This document shows positions 22,472 through 30,882 of a stretch of DNA of 37,150 nt, piece after piece. Source of the DNA: Patescibacteria group bacterium (GTDB taxonomy: Bacteria > Patescibacteriota > Doudnabacteria > UBA920); the NCBI GenBank assembly GCA_023484515.1, contig JAMDAY010000018.1:1-37150 (forward strand), given 5' to 3'. The position numbers and the translations under genes were made by a program. Each line of letters opens with the position of its first letter. The first letter of the stretch is position 1. Under the pieces are notes generated by a model, which ran no database searches, was not told where the DNA came from, and worked only from the letters and a program-made list of their open reading frames with translations.

Positions 22472-22497
22472 CATTGTTTGGGAATTTGTGCTATAAT
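22468..22497 (+). promoter_or_regulatory. extended -10 promoter
   Basis: TATAAT (22492-22497) is preceded by TGTGC. The -35 is weak (TTTTCA, 22468-22473, 18 bases away). It would drive the 109- and 1457-residue genes. Confidence 0.5.
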
Positions 22498-22517
22498 AAA
22501 AAGGCAAAAAATACCTT

Positions 22518-22847
22518 ATGTCCGGAAACCAACAAACAATTTACGGCTTGCCTATGCATGAAGAAATCCAAAAATATTTGGAAGATTTAATCGTGGACGC
22601 CAAATTGGGCAAGGCTGACCCGGCAATAAAAGAAATGATGTTAAACGACTTGTCGGAACGGTTAAACAAGTATTTGCTAATGGCCATGGCAAAGGCGTTA
22701 AGCGAACAGGAACTGGAAACCTATACGGCCCTGGCCGAAGTGGACCAGTCCCAGGCTTTGGCGTATTTGCACGACGTAAAACCGGAAATGCCGAAAATAA
22801 TTTTGCAGGCTTTGGCGGATTTCCGCCAGATGTTTTTAAAAGCGTAA
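22518..22847 (+). CDS. small helical orphan protein, 109 residues (DUF5663-like?)
   Basis: This all-helical acidic protein (LPMHEEIQKYLEDLIVDAKLG; LNDLSERLNKYLLMAMAKAL; LADFRQMFLKA) resembles small DUF5663-type proteins common in Patescibacteria, judged from layout and not from a search. No signal peptide or membrane segment is present. It lies 19 bases upstream of the 1457-residue gene and shares its promoter, so the pair is probably coexpressed. Confidence 0.7.
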   Translation: MSGNQQTIYGLPMHEEIQKYLEDLIVDAKLGKADPAIKEMMLNDLSERLNKYLLMAMAKALSEQELETYTALAEVDQSQALAYLHDVKPEMPKIILQALADFRQMFLKA

Positions 22848-22866
22848 AATAAAGTAAAAATTTCCT

Positions 22867-25800
22867 ATGGTTAGAAGAGAAGGATCCTTGGCGGAGATGG
22901 ATGTCCACTTTGACGCCGAAGAAGCGGCAGACGTGGCCAAAGGGCGCGCCAAGGCCAAATTAAAATTTAAAGAGCATAATATAAGCTTGCAGAATATTAG
23001 CAAGTCCACGACTGCGGCAGACATAGATGCCGCTGCTTTGGCAGAGGAACGGCACAAGGCCGCTGCCGTGGATGTAACTGCTATTGGCGAGCGTATGGCC
23101 GCCACTAAGGGACGCAAAAAGGCGGAAGAACATATAGAAGCGGCCGGCAAGAATATTTTTAAAAAAACTTTCCGCAGGCAGACAGCCAGCGGGCAAATAG
23201 AAAAATTCCGCAGGCAGGAGGCGGAAGAAATTTATAAGCGGGGAAGGCTTCTGGAAAACAGGGAAAAAAGCTATGAAATTGTGGACGAAGCCATAGAAGC
23301 CATGGAAGACGCCAGCATGCGGGCCGCAAGCGAAAACCCGGAAATTTACACGGGCGCGGCCGGAGCCGCTTTGGACGCGGCCGGCGCGGACTTAATTGCC
23401 GCTTTGGTGACCGGGGACATAAAAACCCGGGAAGAATTTGACGAGCGTTTTAACCGCGACATACTTCCTTCCATAAAAGGCGCGGCCACTGTTCCCGGTG
23501 AAAAATTAGACGGCAAACTGTATGGCAACAATATGTACGACTTAGCCGTTGCCTACAAGCGGCAGTTTGAAGAAAAGCTGGAAATTGTCAACCAGGAATT
23601 CGGTCCGGAACAGAAAGAAATTGTGCAAAAGTATTTGCACAAGGTTTTAAAATTAGACGTTTCTTTGGCCAAACAGGGAGCAGACCTATACGAATTAAAA
23701 TCAAACAGCAAGTGGCTGCGGGGGATGGAGGCGGCAATAAATTGGACGCAGAGTCCGGTGCTAAGCAGTATGGTATGGAAGGCGCGTAAATATCGTGAAA
23801 ATGCGGAAAAGAATAAAGTCAGTCGCGCCATAGATCGGATTGGAGGTTTAACTTTCGGCAACCCGGTTTTATACGCTTATATTGGCAATCGTTTAGGATA
23901 TATGGCTGCTTCCGGTTTGGGTGTTGCGGCGGTTAAAGGATTGGGAATAGGCGCGGCTGCCACAGTCGGTATTGTGCCGGGCTTAATAGCCGCGGCAGGT
24001 GCCGGTGCCGGTGCCGGTCTTTATATGGGTATTAGGGCCGCAGTGGAACACTACCGCGGCATCAGGCGCAGGGAAGAACAGGCAACCTTGGGCCAGCTTA
24101 AAGAAGAAGAAACTCCCCAGCGCGACGCCAGGATAGCCGCAGCCAAGCTGAACGAAATTACGGACAAACTTAACAGTGCAGGACTTATAACCGAAGGACA
24201 AAAATCCGAAGCGGCAAAAATTATTGCCACTTTAAATGTCCAGGACAAACAAAAAAGGAATCTGTTTAAGGTGGGTAAGGGCGAAGGCGAAGAATACCAG
24301 ACGAATTTTTTGGCAATCCAGGACCTGCGCCGCGCCATAAAGGAATTTGTAAAAACCAATAATGCCCAGGCCGAACCTGCCAGGATAGACGAAATGGTTG
24401 CGGCGGCGGAGAGGCAAATTTTAGAAAAAATAGAGAAAAGAGACAAGGAATTGCTTGCGGAAACGCGCAAGCAAGGTTGGAAAGTAGGATGGAGAAGCGG
24501 TGTGGTTGCTTTTGGCGCGGCTTGCCTTGCGCCGGGAATAGGGAAAATCCTTAAAGGCGGATGGAACAAAACATTGGACATTTTAGGCAGCCACAAATTC
24601 CATTGGGACACTTCCAAGGTTACTTTTACCGAACAGATTTGGCATTCACTGCGATCTAAAGGCGCGAATCACTATCAAGGAGAATATGCCAAGCAGGTAA
24701 TGCTGGGAACCGGAGGCAGGAAAGGGGATTATATATCATATCCAGACCCTAACAAGTCAGGCGGAATGGATATTATTAAAGACAAGGACCACTTGGATTT
24801 TGTTGTTAATAACCAGAAAGTATATACCGCGCGTATTGACGGCAGCGGACACATAAACGAATCGGATTTAATGCAGTTAAAAAACAGGTTCGGCTGGAAC
24901 GTTGAGCGGACCGTAGAGCATATTCCGCCTGTTGCGGCCGCTGCCAGCGCCAAGGGAAATTTTGAATCCTGGATTAGCCATTTTAAATCTTCCGGCCATA
25001 AAGGTATAGATGTTACGGAAGTCCATACCAAAGGATTCTATGACAATCCCGAAGTGGACGAAAGCGGAAACTTTATTAATCCCCATACCCATAACGTCAA
25101 TGAGTTAAGGCTGCACGTGACCAAGTTGGATAATGGAGGCGTAAAAATAGATTGCAGCAATTTAAAAGACCAGGGCTCCTGGCGGATTGCCGGAGAGACA
25201 GTTGACCAGCCGCATATGCTGGCTTTGCGCGGCGAGGGCAAGTTGAAATTCGTATTTATTCCGGATTCTATGCATCCGCACGACGCCATTGTTTGCGACA
25301 TGGATTCCGCCGGAAATTTAATAATTCCCCAAGGCGGCAAAATGCATGACTTAATTGACCCGGCCACCGGCCAAGTCCGCAGCGGCGTAGTTTATGGCAC
25401 GGCGCGGGTAGAACAAGGCAGCCAGGGCTTGGATTTATATTGGATAAACGCGCAAAAAGGCCAGGCCGGTTTGGGTATGGATTACGGCGCAGGCGCAGCA
25501 GGTGCTCCAGCCGGCGCCGGAAGCGAAGTTGTCGGCTACCGCCTAACCCCGCCGGTTTCCCATGAATTTGGAGAACCTTGGGTTTTGGCCGGCTGGCGCA
25601 AGGAAACAGACGAGGACGTGGAAGAATATCGTGAAGCCAGAAAGGAAAAGGAAAAAGCCAAAGAAGAAGCCAGGAAGCGCAAAGAAGATGAAAAAAGGCG
25701 CAAAAGAGAACTTAAGGAGCAGGCGGAAATTGTCCGCAAGCAAACCGAAGAAATGCTAAAGATCCCGCCGGAAGAACGCTACCGCCTGGCTGCGCAGGAA

Positions 25801-27240
25801 ATTCAGGAGATGTTTGACCAAAAGAAAGAAAACGACAAAGTATTTGAAGAAATTTGCATTCGCTACATCTTAACCGACGACCAGCGGAAAGCCCTGCGAA
25901 AAACCTTCCTTAAAGCGCATTTAGGCATGACTGACCAGCAGATAGACGAGGAGTTGGCCAAAAAGAAGCAGGAATTTGAAACGGTGCACGCTTCCGCGGA
26001 ATCCAGCGGCGGCGGGGGCGGCGGACACGACGAACAGGGAAAAAAGAAACCGGCCGCGCCGGAAAAAACAAAACCCAAATTTGACGAGGCCAAAGCCCTT
26101 CGGGAAATAATGCGGGAAAAAATCCAGGAGAAAAAAGCTAAGGAAGTAATTCGCGAGTCCACTCTCAAACCAGACCGCGCGATCTTGACAGAAATTAATA
26201 ACCGTAAGGAAGGACGCAAATACTTTGGTTTGCATTTGGAATTTGAAGCGGAAGATAAATTTGTAAAGGGCGAGGAATTGGAGAAGACCAATAATTTTGC
26301 TGAAAAGCTTTACAGTTTACTAAAGGCAGAGGGGTTGGATCCTTTAAAATATCGGGGTATCAGGGTGAAGGTAAAATTTACAGAGAATCCGCCTTTTGAC
26401 CGGGTAGTGAATAATGCGGAAAATTTAATTACTATCCCTGTCCAGCCTGGAAGTTCAGCCGAAGAAGTGTTTGTCGCTATGCTTCATGCATTAGGAGAAA
26501 GAGGGGAATTGACATATAAGTTTAAACAAATAGATATAATAAATAAGTTAAGCACCAACAAGGAGCCATGGTTAGATTTTGCTTATGAACCTTTACTTAC
26601 GGAAGTCGCTTCAGAGCAAAAAATTAGGGATTATGCCGCAGACGTACAAAGCAAACTTAGGGAGCATCCGGATGTAAAAAATAATGACAAATATAAACAC
26701 AGTACAGTTAAAATCCATTTAACCCGGGGACGCGCACCCAAAGAAGCTATGGTTGATGTCCATGGAAATTTGGTAATGGAAGTTGACTATGAGCAATTTG
26801 GCTCCAACCCTAAAGCCGCTGCGGACATAGTCGCCAGGCAAATGAAAAAAAAGCTTGAAGGCGAAGAACCTAAGGTAGGCCGAAAATTTTTACAAGAAAT
26901 AAACAACGATCCGGACAATAAAGAACCGCATGTGGGATATGATATGGATGATGAAATAATTAAAGATATGGGAGAGGCCGAGGCAAAAAATTATATTATA
27001 AATATTGCTATCAAAGTTAACAACAAGCTCCAAGAATTGAAGGCGGCAAACGGCGTCCGGAATAGGGCGATGTTTGAAGCTCAAATTCTTACAGTCAAAG
27101 TTACCAATAGGGGAGATTATCACGGCAAGGTAGAGCGCGACGGCACTTGGAGCCTGGCTTTTCCGCCCAAAAAGCCGATAAATGAAATAGTCGCCCGGAT
27201 AAATAATCAGTTTGAAGAAATTAGAAGAAGTAGCCCGTAA
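22867..27240 (+). CDS. giant orphan protein, 1457 residues
   Basis: Not recognised. There is no signal peptide. Residues 1-330 are mostly charged and helical. Residues about 342-392 form a Gly/Ala-rich hydrophobic region (GIGAAATVGIVPGLIAAAG) that may span the membrane twice, and about 541-563 is a second hydrophobic run (GVVAFGAACLAPGIGKIL). Between 570 and 900 lies a mixed beta-type region with many aromatic and Asp/Gly residues that may be extracellular or enzymatic. Residues about 915-965 are a long Lys/Glu coiled coil, and about 1050-1075 a poly-Gly/Lys/Pro linker. The last 380 residues look like two or three related alpha/beta repeats. Such large orphan proteins are typical of Patescibacteria. 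It may be an envelope or cytoskeletal scaffold; its position before ftsZ is the only functional hint. Confidence 0.8.
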   Translation: MVRREGSLAEMDVHFDAEEAADVAKGRAKAKLKFKEHNISLQNISKSTTAADIDAAALAEERHKAAAVDVTAIGERMAATKGRKKAEEHIEAAGKNIFKKTFRRQTASGQIEKFRRQEAEEIYKRGRLLENREKSYEIVDEAIEAMEDASMRAASENPEIYTGAAGAALDAAGADLIAALVTGDIKTREEFDERFNRDILPSIKGAATVPGEKLDGKLYGNNMYDLAVAYKRQFEEKLEIVNQEFGPEQKEIVQKYLHKVLKLDVSLAKQGADLYELKSNSKWLRGMEAAINWTQSPVLSSMVWKARKYRENAEKNKVSRAIDRIGGLTFGNPVLYAYIGNRLGYMAASGLGVAAVKGLGIGAAATVGIVPGLIAAAGAGAGAGLYMGIRAAVEHYRGIRRREEQATLGQLKEEETPQRDARIAAAKLNEITDKLNSAGLITEGQKSEAAKIIATLNVQDKQKRNLFKVGKGEGEEYQTNFLAIQDLRRAIKEFVKTNNAQAEPARIDEMVAAAERQILEKIEKRDKELLAETRKQGWKVGWRSGVVAFGAACLAPGIGKILKGGWNKTLDILGSHKFHWDTSKVTFTEQIWHSLRSKGANHYQGEYAKQVMLGTGGRKGDYISYPDPNKSGGMDIIKDKDHLDFVVNNQKVYTARIDGSGHINESDLMQLKNRFGWNVERTVEHIPPVAAAASAKGNFESWISHFKSSGHKGIDVTEVHTKGFYDNPEVDESGNFINPHTHNVNELRLHVTKLDNGGVKIDCSNLKDQGSWRIAGETVDQPHMLALRGEGKLKFVFIPDSMHPHDAIVCDMDSAGNLIIPQGGKMHDLIDPATGQVRSGVVYGTARVEQGSQGLDLYWINAQKGQAGLGMDYGAGAAGAPAGAGSEVVGYRLTPPVSHEFGEPWVLAGWRKETDEDVEEYREARKEKEKAKEEARKRKEDEKRRKRELKEQAEIVRKQTEEMLKIPPEERYRLAAQEIQEMFDQKKENDKVFEEICIRYILTDDQRKALRKTFLKAHLGMTDQQIDEELAKKKQEFETVHASAESSGGGGGGHDEQGKKKPAAPEKTKPKFDEAKALREIMREKIQEKKAKEVIRESTLKPDRAILTEINNRKEGRKYFGLHLEFEAEDKFVKGEELEKTNNFAEKLYSLLKAEGLDPLKYRGIRVKVKFTENPPFDRVVNNAENLITIPVQPGSSAEEVFVAMLHALGERGELTYKFKQIDIINKLSTNKEPWLDFAYEPLLTEVASEQKIRDYAADVQSKLREHPDVKNNDKYKHSTVKIHLTRGRAPKEAMVDVHGNLVMEVDYEQFGSNPKAAADIVARQMKKKLEGEEPKVGRKFLQEINNDPDNKEPHVGYDMDDEIIKDMGEAEAKNYIINIAIKVNNKLQELKAANGVRNRAMFEAQILTVKVTNRGDYHGKVERDGTWSLAFPPKKPINEIVARINNQFEEIRRSSP

Positions 27241-27253
27241 ATAACCACCATGA

Positions 27254-27281
27254 AAAACTCTCCTTTAAAAGGAGGGTTTTT
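27254..27281 (+). terminator. terminator of the giant-protein operon
   Basis: AAAACTCTCCT pairs with AGGAGGGTTTT (27254-27280) around a short loop, with T-run 27277-27281. Confidence 0.85.
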
Positions 27282-27308
27282 GTTATTATTAAAATTTAAA
27301 AGAACCTT

Positions 27309-27336
27309 TTGTGCTATTATGGTTTTGTGGTATAAT
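27309..27336 (+). promoter_or_regulatory. promoter of ftsZ
   Basis: TTGTGC (27309-27314) and TATAAT (27331-27336) are 16 bases apart, with TGG before the -10. The leader to the ftsZ ATG is about 250 bases and contains the palindrome at 27480-27527 but no other evident gene. Confidence 0.6.
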
Positions 27337-27479
27337 GCCTTGGGAAACGGGGTCGGGGAGTAGAGAAGGACGGGAAGTCTGACGGTTAAAGGGGGTTTGG
27401 TCGGGTATATTTATTCGCTTATTTTCAGATGTTATTGAAAATACGCTCAAGGCGGATGAAATATCTATTCCAATATAAG

Positions 27480-27527
27480 ATTGCCGTGCCTCTCCATTTT
27501 AACGCTAAAAATGGCTCGGCTCGCAAT
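27480..27527. repeat. palindromic element in the ftsZ leader
   Basis: ATTGC (27480-27484) pairs with GCAAT (27523-27527), GCC with GGC, and CCATTTT (27494-27500) with AAAATGG (27508-27514). The GATTGC...CGCAATGAC ends are typical of a widespread small dispersed repeat. Confidence 0.5.
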
Positions 27528-27594
27528 GACACAGGGCAGCGTATTGATTTTTTTATACAGATTAGTTATGCTTTTGATATAAGAATCATCAATC

Positions 27595-28785
27595 ATGAAA
27601 AAATCTATGGAAGTAAAACCGAAAATAGAGGCTTTTGCCCGTATAAAAGTAATGGGAATTGGGGGGTCGGGCACCAATGCGGTGAACCGGATGACCGAAT
27701 TGGGCATAAAGGGCGTGGAATTCGTTTCCATAAACACCGATGCCCAGGCTTTGCATAATAACCAGGCTGACCGCAAGGTCCACATTGGCAAGGGAATAAC
27801 TAAGGGTTTGGGCAGCGGCATGAACCCCGAGTTGGGGAGGCAGGCAGCGGAAGAATCCGTAGAAGAGCTGGAAGAAGTTATAGATAACGCTGACATGGTA
27901 TTCATTACTTGCGGTTTAGGCGGGGGAACAGGCACTGGCGCGGCTCCGGTAGTGGCTGAGCTGGCAAAAAATAAAGGCATTTTAACCGTTGCGGTCGTCA
28001 CAAAACCTTTCACCTTTGAAGGCAGCAAAAGGAAAGAAGTGGCAGAAAACGGGTATGACAACCTCAAAGATAAGGTGGATGCCATAATTTCTATACATAA
28101 CGACCGCATATTACAAATAATAGACAAGAAAACTTCCTTAGTAGATGCCTTTAAAACCGTGGACGAAGTGTTGCGCCAGGGCATCTCCGGCATTTCAGAC
28201 TTAATTACCACCCATGGTATTGTTAATGCTGACTTTGCGGACGTGCGCTCCATTATGCAGGACGCTGGCACGGCCCTTATGGGTATTGGCCGGGCGAGCG
28301 GCGAGAACCGCGCCCAGGAAGCGGCCAAGGGCGCTATTAATTCTCCGTTGCTGGAATTGACCATAGACGGCGCCAAGGGCGTGTTGTTCAATATTACCGG
28401 TGGTCCTTCCCTGGGCATGTTTGAAATAGACGAGGCTGCCAAAGTAATTACCAAGAGCATAGACAGCGACGCCAAGGTCAAGTTTGGCGCGGTCATAGAT
28501 CCGGAAATGGGAGAAGAAGTGCGTATTACCGTAATCGCCACGGGTTTTGACGAGGCCAACAAGCGTCCCAACCCCATGCAGATGGTATTCAACGACGAGC
28601 CGAAAAAAGCGCCGGTGAGCGAACCCAGGAATTTTCCGCAGCCTGTCCCGGCCGTGGAAATACGCAAACCTTTGTTTAACCCCAAGCCCGCGCCGCCCGT
28701 GGCCGCCATCCCGCAAGACCAGCCTGCGGACAACACGGAAGACGAGCTGGACATACCCGCGTTTATACGGAAGAAAATGAAGTAA
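27595..28785 (+). CDS. ftsZ: cell division protein FtsZ
   Basis: This 396-residue tubulin-like GTPase forms the division ring. It has IKVMGIGGSGTNAVNRM near the N-terminus, the tubulin signature GGGTGTG (109-115), the T7-loop catalytic region NADFADVRSIM, a normal C-terminal domain, a Pro-rich linker (about 335-380) and a conserved tail DELDIPAFIRKKMK, which binds FtsA. No Shine-Dalgarno is evident before the ATG. A perfect 19-bp stem begins at the last base of the stop codon. Confidence 0.98.
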   Translation: MKKSMEVKPKIEAFARIKVMGIGGSGTNAVNRMTELGIKGVEFVSINTDAQALHNNQADRKVHIGKGITKGLGSGMNPELGRQAAEESVEELEEVIDNADMVFITCGLGGGTGTGAAPVVAELAKNKGILTVAVVTKPFTFEGSKRKEVAENGYDNLKDKVDAIISIHNDRILQIIDKKTSLVDAFKTVDEVLRQGISGISDLITTHGIVNADFADVRSIMQDAGTALMGIGRASGENRAQEAAKGAINSPLLELTIDGAKGVLFNITGGPSLGMFEIDEAAKVITKSIDSDAKVKFGAVIDPEMGEEVRITVIATGFDEANKRPNPMQMVFNDEPKKAPVSEPRNFPQPVPAVEIRKPLFNPKPAPPVAAIPQDQPADNTEDELDIPAFIRKKMK

Positions 28786-28841
28786 CTTTTTGCACAATTT
28801 TGACACCTATTAATCCAAGGAATCAAAATTGCACAAAAAGT
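28785..28841. repeat. perfect 19-bp inverted repeat at the ftsZ stop codon
   Basis: ACTTTTTGCACAATTTTGA (28785-28803) pairs perfectly with 28823-28841, with a 19-base loop. No T-run follows, so it is not a classical terminator. It may stabilise the 3' end of the ftsZ mRNA, with termination at 28881-28919. Confidence 0.7.
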
Positions 28842-28880
28842 CCAAGTAGAGATGCTAAGGATTGGGATAGTCATATATAC

Positions 28881-28919
28881 AAAATAAAAATTTCCGCCTC
28901 TTGCGGAAATTTTTATTTT
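28881..28919. terminator. strong bidirectional terminator after ftsZ
   Basis: A perfect 17-bp stem (28881-28897 with 28903-28919) has a CTCTT loop, a TTTCCGC top and A/T-rich outer arms. Its right arm overlaps the -35 of the next promoter. Confidence 0.88.
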
Positions 28920-28929
28920 GTGCTATAAT
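28901..28929 (+). promoter_or_regulatory. promoter of the 146-residue membrane protein
   Basis: TTGCGG (28901-28906) and TATAAT (28924-28929) are 17 bases apart with TGTGC before the -10. It starts a leader of about 280 bases. Confidence 0.6.
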
Positions 28930-29063
28930 ATATATAGATTTAATAAAGGTCGGTCAGGCTTTTTTTGTCCGCTTAACGCGGGGCCTGAAAATCGCTTGTA
29001 AGAAACAAAAATCAAACAAAAATTAACAAAGAGGGATTTCCAAACTGCGCAAAGCGGGCTTTT

Positions 29064-29175
29064 TGCATCTTGTTTAAGGAGTGCGTGCGCAAACACTTCT
29101 CGTCCCCGAAATGGGAATGTAGCAATAAGATGCAGCCCAAGATCTAAGGAAGTAAAAATTTTAATCTTGGGCTGC
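29064..29175 (+). promoter_or_regulatory. structured leader of the 146-residue protein with competing stems
   Basis: TGCATCTT (29064-29071) can pair with AAGATGCA (29127-29134), enclosing AGGAGTG/CACTTCT and TCCC/GGGA hairpins. A second, perfect 12-bp stem, GCAGCCCAAGAT (29132-29143) with ATCTTGGGCTGC (29164-29175), shares bases 29132-29134 with the first, so the two compete at their edges. SD-like AAGGAAG lies in the second loop. The likely ribosome binding site GGAAGGAAT follows near 29190. Confidence 0.45.
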
Positions 29176-29213
29176 CGGCTTACGACAGTTGGAAGGAATA
29201 AAATAAGAATTTT

Positions 29214-29654
29214 ATGGAAAAATTTTTAATGCAAGAAACCCCGGAAAAAGTAGTGGCTTTGTTGGGGACCGCCTTGGCTTCGCTGTTCATGCTGTTCGTG
29301 GTCACCAGCACCAATGCCAGCTTTCAGGGACAGGAGTTAAGTTTTCCCGACCCTTTTGCTCCGGCAAAAGTGGTCAGTATGCTGGACAACGCGGCCCACG
29401 GCTACAGCCAGTTCGTGGCCGTGCAGTTGGTTCGGCCGGGCGCGCAAAGCTATGCCTTGGCAGCGGACAATATCCGCTGGGTCATAGACAACAGCGATGA
29501 GGCAATTTTAACCTATACCGGGTTAAAGCCCTTGGCCGCGGTGGACGCTTTCCAAACCGTGCCCAAGCCGCAAGTTGCCGGCGCCTTTACTTCGCGCCAA
29601 CCCGCGCCGCCAACTTCCCTCATAGATTCGCTTTACTCGTTCTTGATTAAATGA
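29214..29654 (+). CDS. small membrane-anchored orphan protein, 146 residues
   Basis: The N-terminal hydrophobic segment (about 13-31, VVALLGTALASLFMLFVVT) is an anchor or signal peptide. The rest is probably outside the membrane and ends with a Pro-rich stretch and a short amphipathic tail (LIDSLYSFLIK). No family is recognised. It has its own promoter, a long structured leader and a strong terminator. Its regulation resembles the secreted proteins at 20098 and 21732. Confidence 0.7.
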   Translation: MEKFLMQETPEKVVALLGTALASLFMLFVVTSTNASFQGQELSFPDPFAPAKVVSMLDNAAHGYSQFVAVQLVRPGAQSYALAADNIRWVIDNSDEAILTYTGLKPLAAVDAFQTVPKPQVAGAFTSRQPAPPTSLIDSLYSFLIK

Positions 29655-29684
29655 TTAGAATAAATTTTTTCTAATCCGTTTGCC

Positions 29685-29741
29685 AAACCCCCGGCTGTGC
29701 CACGTCGTTCGCGAACGACGTGGCGTGCCCCGGGGGTTTTA
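29685..29741 (+). terminator. terminator with a 24-bp perfect inner palindrome
   Basis: Outer arms AAACCCCCGG/CCGGGGGTTT enclose CCACGTCGTTCG-CGAACGACGTGG (29700-29723), and TTTTAATTTT follows. Confidence 0.88.
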
Positions 29742-29834
29742 ATTTTAGATTTATGATTTAAGATTGAAAATTTGCCTATAATCTTAGATGTGTTTGAAAA
29801 ATTTTTAACAAAGTCAGGTTTAGAATAGCTATTC

Positions 29835-29895
29835 ATTAAAACCGGTAAAAATTTACCGCTTTGCATCGCCAGGGTAAATTTTTACCGGTTTTAAT
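29835..29895. terminator. 23-bp perfect stem, bidirectional terminator-like
   Basis: 29835-29857 pairs perfectly with 29873-29895 (core ACCGGTAAAAATTTACC), with a 15-base loop and A/T-only ends. It separates the 146-residue gene from the nrdR unit. I see no gene in 29655-30160. Confidence 0.7.
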
Positions 29896-29955
29896 TGTGG
29901 ATATCTGCTTATGGAAACTGCCATTTTTGGGAAATTGCCGTAAAAAATTAAGTTT

Positions 29956-29984
29956 TTGACTTCTACTACATCTAGTATTATGAT
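29956..29984 (+). promoter_or_regulatory. promoter of the nrdR-nrdJ unit
   Basis: TTGACT (29956-29961) and TATGAT (29979-29984) are 17 bases apart. The leader before the nrdR ATG is about 170 bases. Confidence 0.6.
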
Positions 29985-30011
29985 AAGAAAGGTGTCTACC
30001 ATATATGGTAG
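29963..30011 (+). promoter_or_regulatory. pair of putative NrdR boxes on the nrdR promoter
   Basis: CTACTACATCTAGTAT (29963-29978) fills the promoter spacer, and the perfect palindrome CTACCATATATGGTAG (29996-30011) lies just after the start site. Their starts are 33 bp apart, about three helical turns. Known NrdR boxes are 16-bp palindromes with an ATATAT centre that occur in pairs at this spacing. The half-sites differ from the published ACACWAT form, so this lineage may have its own version. Confidence 0.6.
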
Positions 30012-30160
30012 AAAACCTTTTCTGGGAAATACAAATAAAATTGGTTGTAAGGCTAAAATTGGCCCGCTGGAGGGCTTAGCCCGTAAAGCCAGTAATTATA
30101 TAAGGGGAAGGCTTGCAAGAGGGTATTTTAATATCCTTCAAATAATCATAATAATCTTAT

Positions 30161-30607
30161 ATGCGATGCCCAAATTGCCAGAATGAAGACACCAAGGTCC
30201 TGGACAGCCGTCCCGTGGACGAAGGCAATGCCATCAGGCGCCGGCGCGAGTGCGAAAAGTGCGAATTCAGGTTTTCCACCTACGAAGAGATGGAAATTCT
30301 TGACCTTAGCGTAATAAAGAAGGACGGCCGTAAAGAATTATATAGCAGGGAAAAGCTGGAAAGGGGAATTCGCCGCGCGTTTGAAAAGCGCCCCCACACC
30401 GATGACACCCTGCGCAAGCTGGTTTCGGCCATAGAACAGGATATCCAAAAAAAGGCCTCTGGCGGGGAAATTAAGGCCTTGGAGATTGGGGAGGTTGTAA
30501 TGAAAAAAATCAAACGGGTGGACAAAATTGCCTACATCCGCTTTGCCTCGGTCTACCGCCAGTTTGAAGACGTGGAAGAGTTTAAGGCGGAACTGAAAAA
30601 ACTTTAG
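30161..30607 (+). CDS. nrdR: transcriptional repressor NrdR
   Basis: This 148-residue protein has a zinc finger C3xxC6 and C31xxC34 (MRCPNCQ; CEKCEFRF) followed by an ATP-cone domain (about 46-136) that senses ATP/dATP. NrdR represses ribonucleotide reductase genes when dATP is high. It is followed by the reductase gene, its expected target, 275 bases downstream. The palindromes at 29963-30011 suggest that it also controls itself. No Shine-Dalgarno is evident. Confidence 0.96.
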   Translation: MRCPNCQNEDTKVLDSRPVDEGNAIRRRRECEKCEFRFSTYEEMEILDLSVIKKDGRKELYSREKLERGIRRAFEKRPHTDDTLRKLVSAIEQDIQKKASGGEIKALEIGEVVMKKIKRVDKIAYIRFASVYRQFEDVEEFKAELKKL

Positions 30608-30678
30608 GCTTTGCAGGAAAAGGTGGTTAAGTTTTATAAGAGTAAGCCAGTTTTTAGTCAGTGGGTGATTTAAATTCC

Positions 30679-30791
30679 AAATTACAAATACCAAATAACA
30701 AACAAAATCCAAAATTTAAATATCAATTAGTAAAATTTGATGTTAAGAAATTGGAATTTGGCAGTTGGAGTTTATTTGAAATTTGTAATTT
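30679..30791. repeat. A/T-rich inverted repeat between nrdR and nrdJ
   Basis: AAATTACAAAT (30679-30689) pairs with ATTTGTAATTT (30781-30791). The interval is low-complexity (CCAAAT, AACAAA units). A similar CCAAAT-rich tract lies at 34380-34440. I see no gene and no B12 riboswitch in 30608-30882. Confidence 0.45.
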
Positions 30792-30882
30792 GAGATTTGA
30801 AATTTATCCTTACAATTAACTTGTCCGCGACGTGTTCCGCGAGGGGAAAAGGAATAACGAAAGGACTGGAAATTAGAACGAT

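Noticed and set aside
27465-28874. 469-codon ORF on the minus strand opposite ftsZ
   Set aside because: It is longer than ftsZ but is an antisense shadow: Ser/Thr/Ala-rich, without domain features, while the plus strand encodes an unmistakable FtsZ.
30608-30882. Cobalamin riboswitch before nrdJ
   Set aside because: The region is A/T-rich low-complexity sequence. I could not find the conserved B12-box or the GCCACTG element.
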